Part shown: positions 6,996-15,910 of the stretch, piece by piece
Layout of the letters: each line of letters starts with the position of its first letter
Numbering within the stretch: position 1 is the stretch's first letter
Assembly (NCBI GenBank): GCA_002455335.1
Contig: DKKP01000002.1
Span: 1 to 18,685 of the forward strand
Reading direction: 5' to 3'
Source: Anaerolineales bacterium UBA6663
Lineage (GTDB): Bacteria > Chloroflexota > Anaerolineae > Anaerolineales > UBA6663
Length of the DNA stretch: 18,685 bases
Position numbers and translations under genes: made by a program
Notes under the pieces: model-generated
Told to the model about the DNA's origin: nothing
The model's input: the letters and a program-made list of their open reading frames with translations, nothing else
Database searches by the model: none

Positions 6996-9614
6996 TCAGG
7001 GCTGACCACCACCGGGATCTGCACGCCGAAGGTCCGGCAGATTCAGCACGAATCCCGCGCGTTGGGTTGAGGTCGGCGTCGGCGTGGACGACGGGCTCGG
7101 CGTTGCCGTCGCAGCGGGTGTGCCGGTCGCGGTCGCAGTAGGCGTCGCCGTCGAGGTCGCCGTGGCTGTCGGGCCGGCCTCCACCTCGACGGTGACGCTA
7201 TCCTGGAGGCTGCTCAGCCCAGCGGCGTCCGTGACAATCAAGTTGAATACCAACGTGGCGGGACCGATCGGCGCCTGAAAGGCCGGTGTCGCCAGGGTCG
7301 CATCATCGAGCGGCACGATCGGACCGCTCTGCTGGATCCAGTGATACGTCAACGGCCCCTCGAGATCCGGGTCCGCGCTGGCTGCGCCATCCAGTTGGAC
7401 GGCGGAAGCCCCGACCACGCGCTGATCCGCGCCGGCCTCCGCCACAGGACGCTGGCTGGCCCGAAAGATCGAGATCAGCCGATCCGCGGGGCGAGCCACG
7501 ATCAGGCGATCGCTCACAGGATCATAGGCATAGGCCAGCGTTCGTCCGAGAGCGTTGGTGCTGCCCATGACGCTGTTGGACGTCGAAAGTGTGCCTGTCA
7601 GTGGCGCACCCCCGCGCGCCCAGGTGATGGCGCCGGCGGACGACGGCGTCCCCGTCGCTGACCAATAGTCGTTTCGAAAAGCGTAATCGCCGTTTGGCAG
7701 AGCCGTCACCTCCGCATATCCCAGTCGGTCCATGGAGGACAAGCCAATCAGGCTGTTGGCCGCGCTGATGGTCCCGGTCAGGGGTGCGATCCCAGACGCC
7801 CAGGTCACGGCGCCCACATGAGCCACGGCGCCATCTGACCAATTGGGGCTATCCACGGCAAAGGCGCCATCACTCAAAGCAATCACACCGCCGACGTTAT
7901 CCGTGGCAGTCGAGCCCACGAGGCTGTTGAGTGACGAGATCGTTCCGGTCACGCCCTGCGTGCCGTCGCCCCAGGTGACAGCGCCGGCATCGGCCACCGC
8001 GCCGTTGTCCCACAACGAACTGCCGACGGCATAGTGACCGTTTGTGAGCGCGATCAGGCCGATCCCGACCCGATCGCCGACTTGTGAGCCGACCAGGCTG
8101 TTTGAGGCGCTGACCGCGCCGACTGTACCGCCCCATCCGTTGCCCCAGGTGACTGCGCCGGCGTCACTTACGGCTCCGTTGTTCCACCCAGTGGCCTTGG
8201 TCACGTAGTGGCCGTTCGTCAGCGCGACCACCTGGCCGCCGACCTGGTCTGACGCGCCAGTGCCCACCAGGCTATTGGCCGCCGAGATCGGACCGGATAG
8301 GGGCGCCGTGCCGTCTGCCCATGTGACGGCGCCCGCGTCTACGGCGGCGCCGTTATCCCATTCGAAGCTGGCGACCACATAGTGACCGTTCGTGAGGGGC
8401 GTGATCCCCACGATCGATCCAACATGGTCGTTGGCGTGACTGCCCACCAGACTATTCGTGCTGTCGACCGTTCCGCTGGTGGGCTGAGTGCCGTCCATCC
8501 AGGTGACGGCGCCGACGTCAGTGACCGCGCCATCGTCCCAATACGGGCTCTGGACGACATAGTGGCCGTTGGTAAGGACTGTGACGCCACCCGCACCGAT
8601 TTGGTGATTCGCTGCCGCGCCGGTGAGGCTGTTCGTTGTTGTAATAACGCCGGTGACGGACTGACCACCCGCGACCCGCGTGACCGCGCCCGCATCAGTA
8701 AGGGCGCCGTTGTCCCAACCCGGGCTCACCACCAGATAGTCGCCGCCCGGAAGCGCCACGACTCTGTTGCCGATCTGATTACCCGCAGCCGAACCCACGA
8801 GGCTGTTACTCAAGGAGATGGTGCCCGTCAGGCCAGGCGTACCCTCTGTCCAGGTCACGGCGCCGACATCGGTCTGACCGCCGTTGTCCCAGGATACGGT
8901 AGAGAGCACCACGCGACCGTTTGTCAACGCCGTGGCCGTCATGCCGACATAGTCGTTGGCCGTGCTCCCAATCACGCTGTTGTCGATCGACGGCGTGCCC
9001 GTGATCCCGACCTGACCATCGACGAACGTCACGGCGCCGGCGTTTGCGGCGCCGGGCGCGTCCCAATGTGGACTGCAGATCACGAAGTCGCCGTTCGCGA
9101 GCGGCACGACGCCCCGATTCCCACAGGCGTACACATTGACGCCGACTTCATCGCCCATCGTGGCGCCCACAAAGCTGTTGAGCGCGCTGACTGCGCCGGT
9201 GACACCCGTCACGGCGCTGACCCAGGTCACAGCGCCGGCATTCAGGGCCGAACCGTTCCTCCAGTATTCGCTCTGGATCACGAAGTTGCCATTGGCCAAA
9301 ACCGTGATGGTCGTGCCAACACGGTCGTAAGCCTGGCTCCCGGTGAGGCGGCTGATCACCGCGCCGGTCTCGCCCGAGAACAGATACACCGCGCCGACCT
9401 GAACGTTCGGCCCGAGCGCATAGGCGGGATCTGTCACCACGAAGTTGCCGTTGGGCAACACCGTGATCGTTGGGAGGAGCGACCCAGCCGCCGCGTCCCA
9501 GGGCACATCGATGCGCGAACCAGCCAGGGTATGTCGAGGCTGTGGGGGAAGGAAACCCCACGTCGCCATGGCCAACAAACCTGCAAGCACAAAGCGAACG
9601 ACCGTTGAAAACAT
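6996..9614 (-). CDS. Secreted repeat protein: beta-propeller-like repeats plus PKD-like domain
   Basis: This 872-aa exported protein has a signal peptide at residues 1 to about 31. Eleven clear repeats and one degenerate repeat of about 58 aa span residues 50-720. Each unit has the pattern D.VG....LTNGHYVV.S..WDNG...DAGAVTW..G...TG..S..NSLVGS. This resembles the FG-GAP_2/integrin-alpha type of propeller blade and may match a repeat DUF. A PKD/Ig-like domain follows at about 722-812 (AEAGADQRVV to SVTVEVE). Then come a Thr/Pro/Ala linker (813-852) and a short tail with FVLNLPDLRR. The ATG at 9614 has AGGGGG upstream and is preferred over the adjoining TTG. The protein is probably displayed at the cell surface for adhesion or ligand binding; its ligand is unknown. 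Confidence 0.88.
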   Translation of the reverse strand: MFSTVVRFVLAGLLAMATWGFLPPQPRHTLAGSRIDVPWDAAAGSLLPTITVLPNGNFVVTDPAYALGPNVQVGAVYLFSGETGAVISRLTGSQAYDRVGTTITVLANGNFVIQSEYWRNGSALNAGAVTWVSAVTGVTGAVSALNSFVGATMGDEVGVNVYACGNRGVVPLANGDFVICSPHWDAPGAANAGAVTFVDGQVGITGTPSIDNSVIGSTANDYVGMTATALTNGRVVLSTVSWDNGGQTDVGAVTWTEGTPGLTGTISLSNSLVGSAAGNQIGNRVVALPGGDYLVVSPGWDNGALTDAGAVTRVAGGQSVTGVITTTNSLTGAAANHQIGAGGVTVLTNGHYVVQSPYWDDGAVTDVGAVTWMDGTQPTSGTVDSTNSLVGSHANDHVGSIVGITPLTNGHYVVASFEWDNGAAVDAGAVTWADGTAPLSGPISAANSLVGTGASDQVGGQVVALTNGHYVTKATGWNNGAVSDAGAVTWGNGWGGTVGAVSASNSLVGSQVGDRVGIGLIALTNGHYAVGSSLWDNGAVADAGAVTWGDGTQGVTGTISSLNSLVGSTATDNVGGVIALSDGAFAVDSPNWSDGAVAHVGAVTWASGIAPLTGTISAANSLIGLSSMDRLGYAEVTALPNGDYAFRNDYWSATGTPSSAGAITWARGGAPLTGTLSTSNSVMGSTNALGRTLAYAYDPVSDRLIVARPADRLISIFRASQRPVAEAGADQRVVGASAVQLDGAASADPDLEGPLTYHWIQQSGPIVPLDDATLATPAFQAPIGPATLVFNLIVTDAAGLSSLQDSVTVEVEAGPTATATSTATPTATATGTPAATATPSPSSTPTPTSTQRAGFVLNLPDLRRADPGGGQP
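7455..9470 (-). repeat. Diverged tandem repeats of about 174 bp inside the secreted protein gene
   Basis: Eleven clear units plus a degenerate twelfth encode the repeat pattern described for the host gene. Eleven GAVTW-type strands can be counted (GAVYLF, GAVTWV, GAVTFV and so on), along with ten NSLVG-type junctions. One representative unit measures 58 codons. Sequence identity between units is moderate, so this is an old protein-level duplication series and not a recent expansion. Confidence 0.85.
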
Positions 9615-9887
9615 CAAAACGTATCCCCCTCTGACGCACGCCTTGAGCGCCGGTCCCTAACAACACCGTGCAGGCCCACGACCGAGTTCGATAAAGCCGC
9701 CCCCAACCTACAGGAGCAACCGACGTGCCACGCCCCGCAGTCGCCATAACGCTATCCCTTCCACCATATTGCGAGTTAAGGCCGTCGTCCGTTGGCTTTG
9801 GTCGAGGAGTCTTGTGATCGGTTGGCGGCGGGGTAGCTTTGACCGGCTCGTGGAGGGGTTACGGATGGCCAGGTGGGAGTCGGTCGA

Positions 9888-10967
9888 TCACGCCAGCTCC
9901 CACAGCCGCGCCCGTTCGCACGCAGCCATGAACCGCTGGCCCAACTCGCGCTCGAGCGCGAGCTCGGCCGCGCTCAAGTTCGCTTCGACGCTGCAGTTCA
10001 ACACGCCCTGCACAAAAACACTCGCCAGCGCCCAGGCGTAATCGGCCTGGCACGCCTCCCAACGATAGTCCTGCACCCCGGCGGCCAGGAGCGCATCGAA
10101 GTACGCCCGCACAAGGTCAGGCTCCCACCCAGCGTCGCGCGTGTGCACGCTCGTGGTCACCAGCCAGGCGATGTCCAGCAGCCCATGGCCGACCGCGAGA
10201 TCCTCCCAATCGATCAGCGCGAATGCAGGCGACGCCGGCCTGTCATCAAAGAACAGGTTCTCGACATGCGCATCGCCGTGCAGCAGGGTCTGCGACGCCT
10301 CGGCCAATCGACGCCGCGCACGGTTCGGATCCGCCAGCAGGCCGCGCCCATACCCGATGACCTCGGGCGACAGGTCGTACAGGCCGCAGGCCTCGACAAC
10401 CGGCCAGGCTTCCCGATAGTAATCGCGTATGGCATCGTCACCGGCCGTCGCGACGTTTTGGGTGAGAGAAAGGATTTCTCTGTGAGCCTGTGGCTGTCTG
10501 GCGCCCCAGAAACGGGCCTGGAAGACCGCTAGCTGTGTCACGACCGTTTCAGCCTCGGATCCACGGATGCCGGAACCGCGGTCGCCTTGCCGTAGCCCAA
10601 GTGTCGCCAGGTCCTCAAAGAGCAGGATGCTGGCGCCTGACACCGGGTCGTTATCGACGGCGTAGCAGCGGGCCGTCCAGAGCCCGGAGGCCGCCGCAAG
10701 CCGGCGAAAGAAATAGGCCTCGCGGGCGCCCGCATCATGGGTCGACCGGCCGCCCCCGGGGAGGGTCGGGCCAAACGGCGTTTTGAGGATGAGGGTCGCT
10801 GGCCTGTCGCCCGGGCCGTCTGCATAGCGCAGTCTGAGCCGATGCACCTGAACGCGTTCGTTCGGGATCGGCTCGACTTCGACAGCCGCGCACGGCGCAA
10901 GGCTTCGGCGGCCGAACCGCGCGACAGTCTGGTTGATCCACTCGGGGGTGAGTTCTTCGGCTTTCAT
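9888..10967 (-). CDS. Aminoglycoside phosphotransferase (APH)-family kinase
   Basis: This 359-aa protein has the protein-kinase-like fold signature of the APH/choline-kinase/CHK superfamily. A candidate ATP-contact lysine lies in LILKTPFG (Lys62). The catalytic loop is LLHGDAHVENLFF, with Asp232 as catalytic base and Asn237 as metal ligand. The metal-binding DFG-equivalent aspartate is in LIDWEDL (Asp253). Such enzymes transfer the ATP gamma-phosphate to hydroxyls of aminoglycosides, sugars, choline or similar small molecules, and the substrate cannot be read from sequence. The gene starts 11 nt after the stop of the ANT(6)-like gene, with a weak ribosome binding site, suggesting coupled translation. 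It is probably the last gene of a glmS-led transcript. Confidence 0.85.
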   Translation of the reverse strand: MKAEELTPEWINQTVARFGRRSLAPCAAVEVEPIPNERVQVHRLRLRYADGPGDRPATLILKTPFGPTLPGGGRSTHDAGAREAYFFRRLAAASGLWTARCYAVDNDPVSGASILLFEDLATLGLRQGDRGSGIRGSEAETVVTQLAVFQARFWGARQPQAHREILSLTQNVATAGDDAIRDYYREAWPVVEACGLYDLSPEVIGYGRGLLADPNRARRRLAEASQTLLHGDAHVENLFFDDRPASPAFALIDWEDLAVGHGLLDIAWLVTTSVHTRDAGWEPDLVRAYFDALLAAGVQDYRWEACQADYAWALASVFVQGVLNCSVEANLSAAELALERELGQRFMAACERARLWELA

Positions 10968-10978
10968 GGCTCAGAGGT

Positions 10979-11893
10979 TCACGATGCCTCAGCCAACGCC
11001 GCCGCGCCCTCCCGCCGATACCGCAGCAGGAACGCACACACCCGGCGATGCAATTCGCCAGGAAACACATACCCGAACCCGTCGGCGACGTCCTCGCCCA
11101 CCTCGCGAAAGAACTCGAGCGTTGCCTCGAGCGCGCGCCAGTTGTCTTCGACGCCCGCAGCGGCATAGCCGGCCTCGAGCTTCAGCCACTGCTCACGGCT
11201 CATTAACTGCTTCAACCTCTTGCCGAGCGATCCGGTCTGGACTGTCCAGCCGGTTCGCAGCGCGATCTGCCACTCGAGCAGCCGGCGCAGATAGACCTGC
11301 TTCATGTCGTGGTCAAGCGCCCACTTGGCCGGCAGCACTTCAGCCCGCAGCAGACACTTCGCCACGAACGGCGCGTCGCTGTAGAACTCCTCGACGAAGC
11401 GCGCGAACTCGGCCGCGTCGGGCCTCTGCGGCGCGAACGCCGTGCGGCCCGGGGCGCGCAACCCGGGCGTCAGCCCGTCCTTGTCGACGAGCACCGCGTA
11501 GCCGAGATCCAGGTCGGGCGGGAGCTGTTCGTTTGCGGCGACGTGTCGGAGTTGCTCAAGCGGCCAGAGGGTGAAGTCGATCCGCAGACCGTTTTCGTAT
11601 TGCACGACGTTGCCGAAGATTTCGAGCCCCGTGGCGGGGTCCGTGTAGATCGGATCCCAGTACGTCACCAGTACGGGGCCGAAGTCGCCGATCCAGGCCC
11701 GATCCGCGAAGAAGGGGTGGATGTCGCGCACCGCAAGGACGATGTCGAAGTCCGACAGCGCATCCGCCCCGCCGGGCGCTCCGGCCCGGCTGTTCGTCAA
11801 CAGCATCGCGCGCACGGCGGCGTTGCCGGCCGCCCACTGCTGCAACCCGTTAAGGGCGCCGTCGTTCCAGGGCGCATCGACACGAGGAAGCAT
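10979..11893 (-). CDS. ANT(6)-like aminoglycoside 6-adenylyltransferase family protein
   Basis: This 304-aa protein matches the AadE/AadK (streptomycin adenylyltransferase) family in length and motifs. The nucleotidyltransferase metal motif is SDFDIVLAV (Asp48 and Asp50), and a third acidic residue is in LRIDFTLW (Asp106). The downstream FVAKCLLRAEVLPAKWALDHDM segment is characteristic of the family. These enzymes transfer AMP from ATP to a hydroxyl of an aminoglycoside, but many chromosomal homologues have no proven resistance role. The ATG at 11893 begins 3 nt after the glmS stop, and the purine-rich GGAATAGG upstream lies within the end of glmS. Tight spacing to glmS on one side and an APH-family kinase on the other implies a cotranscribed trio. 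Confidence 0.87.
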   Translation of the reverse strand: MLPRVDAPWNDGALNGLQQWAAGNAAVRAMLLTNSRAGAPGGADALSDFDIVLAVRDIHPFFADRAWIGDFGPVLVTYWDPIYTDPATGLEIFGNVVQYENGLRIDFTLWPLEQLRHVAANEQLPPDLDLGYAVLVDKDGLTPGLRAPGRTAFAPQRPDAAEFARFVEEFYSDAPFVAKCLLRAEVLPAKWALDHDMKQVYLRRLLEWQIALRTGWTVQTGSLGKRLKQLMSREQWLKLEAGYAAAGVEDNWRALEATLEFFREVGEDVADGFGYVFPGELHRRVCAFLLRYRREGAAALAEAS

Positions 11894-11896
11894 GGC

Positions 11897-13726
<1,830 letters not shown>

Positions 13727-13761
13727 GGTCAGATCTCCCCTTTGGGTTTCCTGGAGGATGG

Positions 13762-13826
13762 GCGACGAATGGGGTGTTCGCAGATCGGGGCTATGCCCCC
13801 GGCCCGTGGAGCACTCCGTTCGTCGC
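13762..13826. repeat. Inverted repeat (cruciform-like) in the glmS leader
   Basis: Arms 13762-13776 and 13812-13826 pair over 15 positions, with two differences that become G-U pairs if transcribed from the plus strand. An inner GC hairpin (CGGGG / CCCCG) lies between them. On the glmS-sense strand the stem starts GCGACGAA / TTCGTCGC. It ends about 36 nt upstream of the glmS start codon. Confidence 0.6.
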
Positions 13827-13988
13827 TTATATTCAAGACGACATGTTCCACTGCCGCGCCCTTTATCGCCGCGTCGCCGCGGGGCTTGTGGGGCCGACTT
13901 CTCGGTGGGCAAGGTGCCCGTTGGGGGGAGAGATGGGGGTGGTGGATCACCCCGGCGGCATCCGCTGAAACTTCGCTTTTCCTTCAAT

Positions 13989-14073
13989 TAGTCTGGTAGT
14001 CGGTAGTCCAGTAGTCAGGTAGTCGTCTCGATCACCGACTACCTGACTATTCGACTACCTGACCACCTGACTA
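13989..14073. repeat. Long palindrome built of GTAGTC-type units
   Basis: Left arm 13989-14025 and right arm 14036-14073 are near-perfect inverted copies around a 10-nt loop. Each arm is a run of short GTAGTC units with variable spacers, on the pattern GGTAGTCGGTAGTC. No T-run follows on either strand, so it is not a typical intrinsic terminator. It looks like a dispersed intergenic repeat element. Confidence 0.8.
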
Positions 14074-14080
14074 AACAAAG

Positions 14081-14220
14081 TTAGCACTGCCCTACGGCAG
14101 GAACCGCCACTTCGTCTCCTGAGCGGGCGCTTTTCGCGAGCGCACGTTCAGGCCAGGCGCTAATCTTCCCCAGAGGTTGGGTGTTCGTGACGCGCTGCAC
14201 CTCCTTGAACGATTGCAGCG
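14081..14220 (-). ncRNA. Candidate structured RNA element upstream of glmS
   Basis: On the minus strand this stretch can fold into a 5' hairpin (CGCTGCA / TGCAGCG, arms 14214-14220 and 14193-14199) whose loop contains AAGGAGG. A closed multi-branch structure follows. Its closing stem TTAGCGC / GTGCTAA joins 14157-14163 with 14081-14087. Inside are a long hairpin at 14118-14152 (CCTGA..GCGC / GCGC..TCAGG) and a tetraloop hairpin at 14087-14100 (CTGCC / GGCAG). It lies about 360 nt before the glmS start codon in the same orientation. I recognise no known riboswitch class. A 39-codon GTG-initiated frame also spans 14081-14200 but lacks a correctly spaced ribosome binding site. It could be a cis-regulatory leader, an independent small RNA or a dispersed element. 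Confidence 0.4.
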
Positions 14221-14229
14221 AGTGTAGCA
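14221..14229 (-). promoter_or_regulatory. Possible extended -10 promoter for the glmS leader
   Basis: TGCTACACT on the minus strand has the form of an extended -10 (TGN then TACACT) and lies immediately before the structured leader element. No -35 hexamer is seen at 16-18 nt: TTGACC is present but only 9 nt away. The call rests on position and the extended -10 alone. Confidence 0.35.
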
Positions 14230-14289
14230 CGGGCCGGTCAACGATCGGCTTAGGCCGATGATCCTAGCCCATACGGGTCATGGCAGGCA

Positions 14290-15840
14290 TCACAGATACT
14301 TCTCCACCGACCAGCCGCCGTCGCGCATGGGCTGCGGCGCGCGCTCGGGCGCGGCGGGGTCAAAGCGCAGACGCGCCTGGCCGGTGAAGGCGTCGAGCAC
14401 ATCGCCAAGGCTGTCGACAAGCACCACGGGCCGGTCGAGCGTGCGCGCGATGGTCAGCGGCGCGACGTCGTCGAGGCTGATCCCGGCGGGATGGTCGAAC
14501 ATCACCCGCGGCAGCGCGATGAAGGCGCCCAGGTCGCGGCCGCGCAGCTGCGCGATCACATCCTCTCCCATCAGCAACCCGGCGACCGTGATCGTCCGGC
14601 CCAGTCGCTCGTTCAGGATCGGCACCACCTCCAGCCGCGTGCCCGCGATCGCGTCGAACTCGGCCGCGGTTTTCGCCAGAGTGGGGGCGAAGAGCGTCGC
14701 GGTGGCGAGCGTGGCGGTAGCGAGGAGCGAAGAGCGAAGAGCGATGGGCGCTTCGCCCCTCGTCCCTCGCTCCTCGCTCCACATTCCACGCTCCACGAGC
14801 ACTTTGAGCTCCCGCTTCACCCCCCGCCAGTCGTCGAGGTAGTCGCGCACCAGGCCAAGGCCGTTCTCCTGGAGTTGCAGGTCGTCGTAGTAGGCGCGGG
14901 CCGGGATGCGCGTGTTCGTCACAAGGAACCACTCATCGGTCGGATAGGCGAAGCGCACACCCAGGTCGGCCTGGAACTCCTTCTGCCAACCCGCGACGGC
15001 CTTGAGCACGGCGCGCGCCTCGTCGACCGTGTGCGGCCGGCGGCCGTACTTGTGATGCTTCGTCAGCCCGACTGGCACCACGCTGACCGACTGAACCGCC
15101 GGGTACAACTCGGCGAGATCCCGCACCGATTTCTCCAGGAAGGCGCCGTCGTTGAGCCCGGGTGTGACGACCAGCTGGGTGTGCATCTCGATGCCGCGTT
15201 CGGCCAGCCAGTTCAACTGCTCGAGGATGTCGGGCGCTTTGGGGTTCGCGAGACAGGCGCGCCGGTTCTCGAGGTCGGTCGAGTGGACCGAGATGTAGAG
15301 CGGCGAGAGATGCTGGCTCTCGATCCGGTCCCAGTCATGGTCGCTCAGATTGGTCAGCGTGACGAAGTGGCCGTACAAAAACGAATAGCGATAGTCGTCG
15401 TCCTTGATGTACAACGTCCGACGCATGCGCGGCGCGGTCTGCAGCACGAAGCAGAAAGGGCACAGGTTGTTGCAGCGCCGGATGTCGATGTCGAAGGTGG
15501 GATGCACGAACGTGATCCCGAGCGGCTGGTTGTCTTCGCGGTGTGAGCGGGAGGAGGACGAAGGGTGAGGGGCGAGGGGCGAGGGGCGAACGTCGCTGGA
15601 TTGTTCAACGCTCGCTCCTCGCTCGTCGCCCCTCGCTCGTCGAAACTCGATCTCCACCTCATCCTCGGCAGCGAAGAACTGCACATCGATGACGTCGGTG
15701 ACGGGGTGACCGTTGACGGCGAGCACCTCGTCACCGGGTTGCAGGCCAAGCGCCTCGGCCAGCGAACCCGGCTCGATCGATTCGATGATGCCGGCATGCC
15801 GGTGCGGGGCGGTTTCGACGAAGTCGATGGCGGAGGTCAT
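14290..15840 (-). CDS. PDZ/radical-SAM/DUF512 domain protein
   Basis: This 516-aa protein has a PDZ domain at residues about 15-68 (GSLAEALGLQPGDEVLAVNG). A radical-SAM-like region follows, with an unusual cysteine cluster RRCNNLCPFCFV (Cys123, Cys127, Cys130) and the family signature YIKDDDYRYSFLYGHFVTLTN. The C-terminal DUF512 domain begins near residue 385. The family is widespread in Firmicutes and Chloroflexota and is predicted to bind an Fe-S cluster; its reaction is unknown. The protein seems about 65 residues longer than I would expect. The excess corresponds to low-complexity inserts at about residues 68-103 and 352-382, both encoded by palindromic repeat arrays and both at domain boundaries. 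The start ATG has no good ribosome binding site but has TAGAAT 6 nt upstream, suggesting leaderless expression. Confidence 0.9.
   Translation of the reverse strand: MTSAIDFVETAPHRHAGIIESIEPGSLAEALGLQPGDEVLAVNGHPVTDVIDVQFFAAEDEVEIEFRRARGDERGASVEQSSDVRPSPLAPHPSSSSRSHREDNQPLGITFVHPTFDIDIRRCNNLCPFCFVLQTAPRMRRTLYIKDDDYRYSFLYGHFVTLTNLSDHDWDRIESQHLSPLYISVHSTDLENRRACLANPKAPDILEQLNWLAERGIEMHTQLVVTPGLNDGAFLEKSVRDLAELYPAVQSVSVVPVGLTKHHKYGRRPHTVDEARAVLKAVAGWQKEFQADLGVRFAYPTDEWFLVTNTRIPARAYYDDLQLQENGLGLVRDYLDDWRGVKRELKVLVERGMWSEERGTRGEAPIALRSSLLATATLATATLFAPTLAKTAAEFDAIAGTRLEVVPILNERLGRTITVAGLLMGEDVIAQLRGRDLGAFIALPRVMFDHPAGISLDDVAPLTIARTLDRPVVLVDSLGDVLDAFTGQARLRFDPAAPERAPQPMRDGGWSVEKYL
14719..14778. repeat. 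Palindromic GAGCGAA-type array inside the DUF512 gene (between radical-SAM and DUF512 domains)
   Basis: Arms 14719-14744 and 14753-14778 pair over about 26 nt with a few mismatches and an 8-nt loop. The left arm reads as heptads (AGCGAGG, AGCGAAG and similar). It is translated in frame as a low-complexity Arg/Glu/Ser/Ala/Thr segment. It is of the same general design as the arrays at 15567 and 13989. Confidence 0.75.
15567..15642. repeat. Palindromic GAGGGGC-type array inside the DUF512 gene (between PDZ and radical-SAM domains)
   Basis: The left arm (about 15567-15593) consists of repeated GAGGGGC heptads. The right arm (15607-15633, with repeat sequence continuing to 15642) carries the inverted series. 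The translated product is a Ser/Pro/Arg/Glu-rich linker that is not part of either flanking domain. Confidence 0.75.
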
Positions 15841-15846
15841 GGTGTG

Positions 15847-15852
15847 ATTCTA
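15847..15852 (-). promoter_or_regulatory. -10 element for a likely leaderless DUF512 transcript
   Basis: TAGAAT lies 6 nt before the ATG at 15840, which puts the expected transcription start at or next to the A of the start codon. No -35 of good quality is seen (CTTTAT at 17 nt is weak). A possible AGGT overlaps the hexamer but is too far from the ATG to be a strong ribosome binding site. Confidence 0.4.
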
Positions 15853-15910
15853 CCTGGCCGGACATCGGGATAAAGCGGGAGTGTCCGATGTGTGCGCGGG
15901 CGCATTGACC

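Noticed and set aside
9148..9747. 199-codon minus-strand ORF preceded by GGAAGGG
   Set aside because: Despite a Shine-Dalgarno-like sequence, it runs out of frame through the signal peptide and repeats of the 872-aa secreted protein and has shadow-type composition.
13989..14073. GTAGTC repeats as a CRISPR array
   Set aside because: Units are only 6-8 nt and face each other as a palindrome, with no spacers of uniform length.
14081..14089. CIRCE (HrcA) operator half-site TTAGCACTG
   Set aside because: The second half (GAGTGCTAA after 9 nt) is absent and no heat-shock gene is nearby.
14094..14116. T-box-like string (GGCAGGAACCGCC then TCGTCTCC) on the plus strand
   Set aside because: It resembles the T-box AGGGTGGNACCGCG...TCGTCCC pattern, but no plus-strand gene lies downstream and no specifier or other conserved T-box leader elements are present upstream.
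14081..14170. glmS ribozyme
   Set aside because: AGCGCC and GACGA strings are present in the right orientation, but the strands that would form the essential P2.1/P2.2 core after GACGA are missing and the spacing is wrong.
14081..14200. 39-codon GTG-initiated ORF in the glmS leader
   Set aside because: The only Shine-Dalgarno-like sequence overlaps the GTG itself, and the frame coincides with RNA helices. A structured element explains it better.
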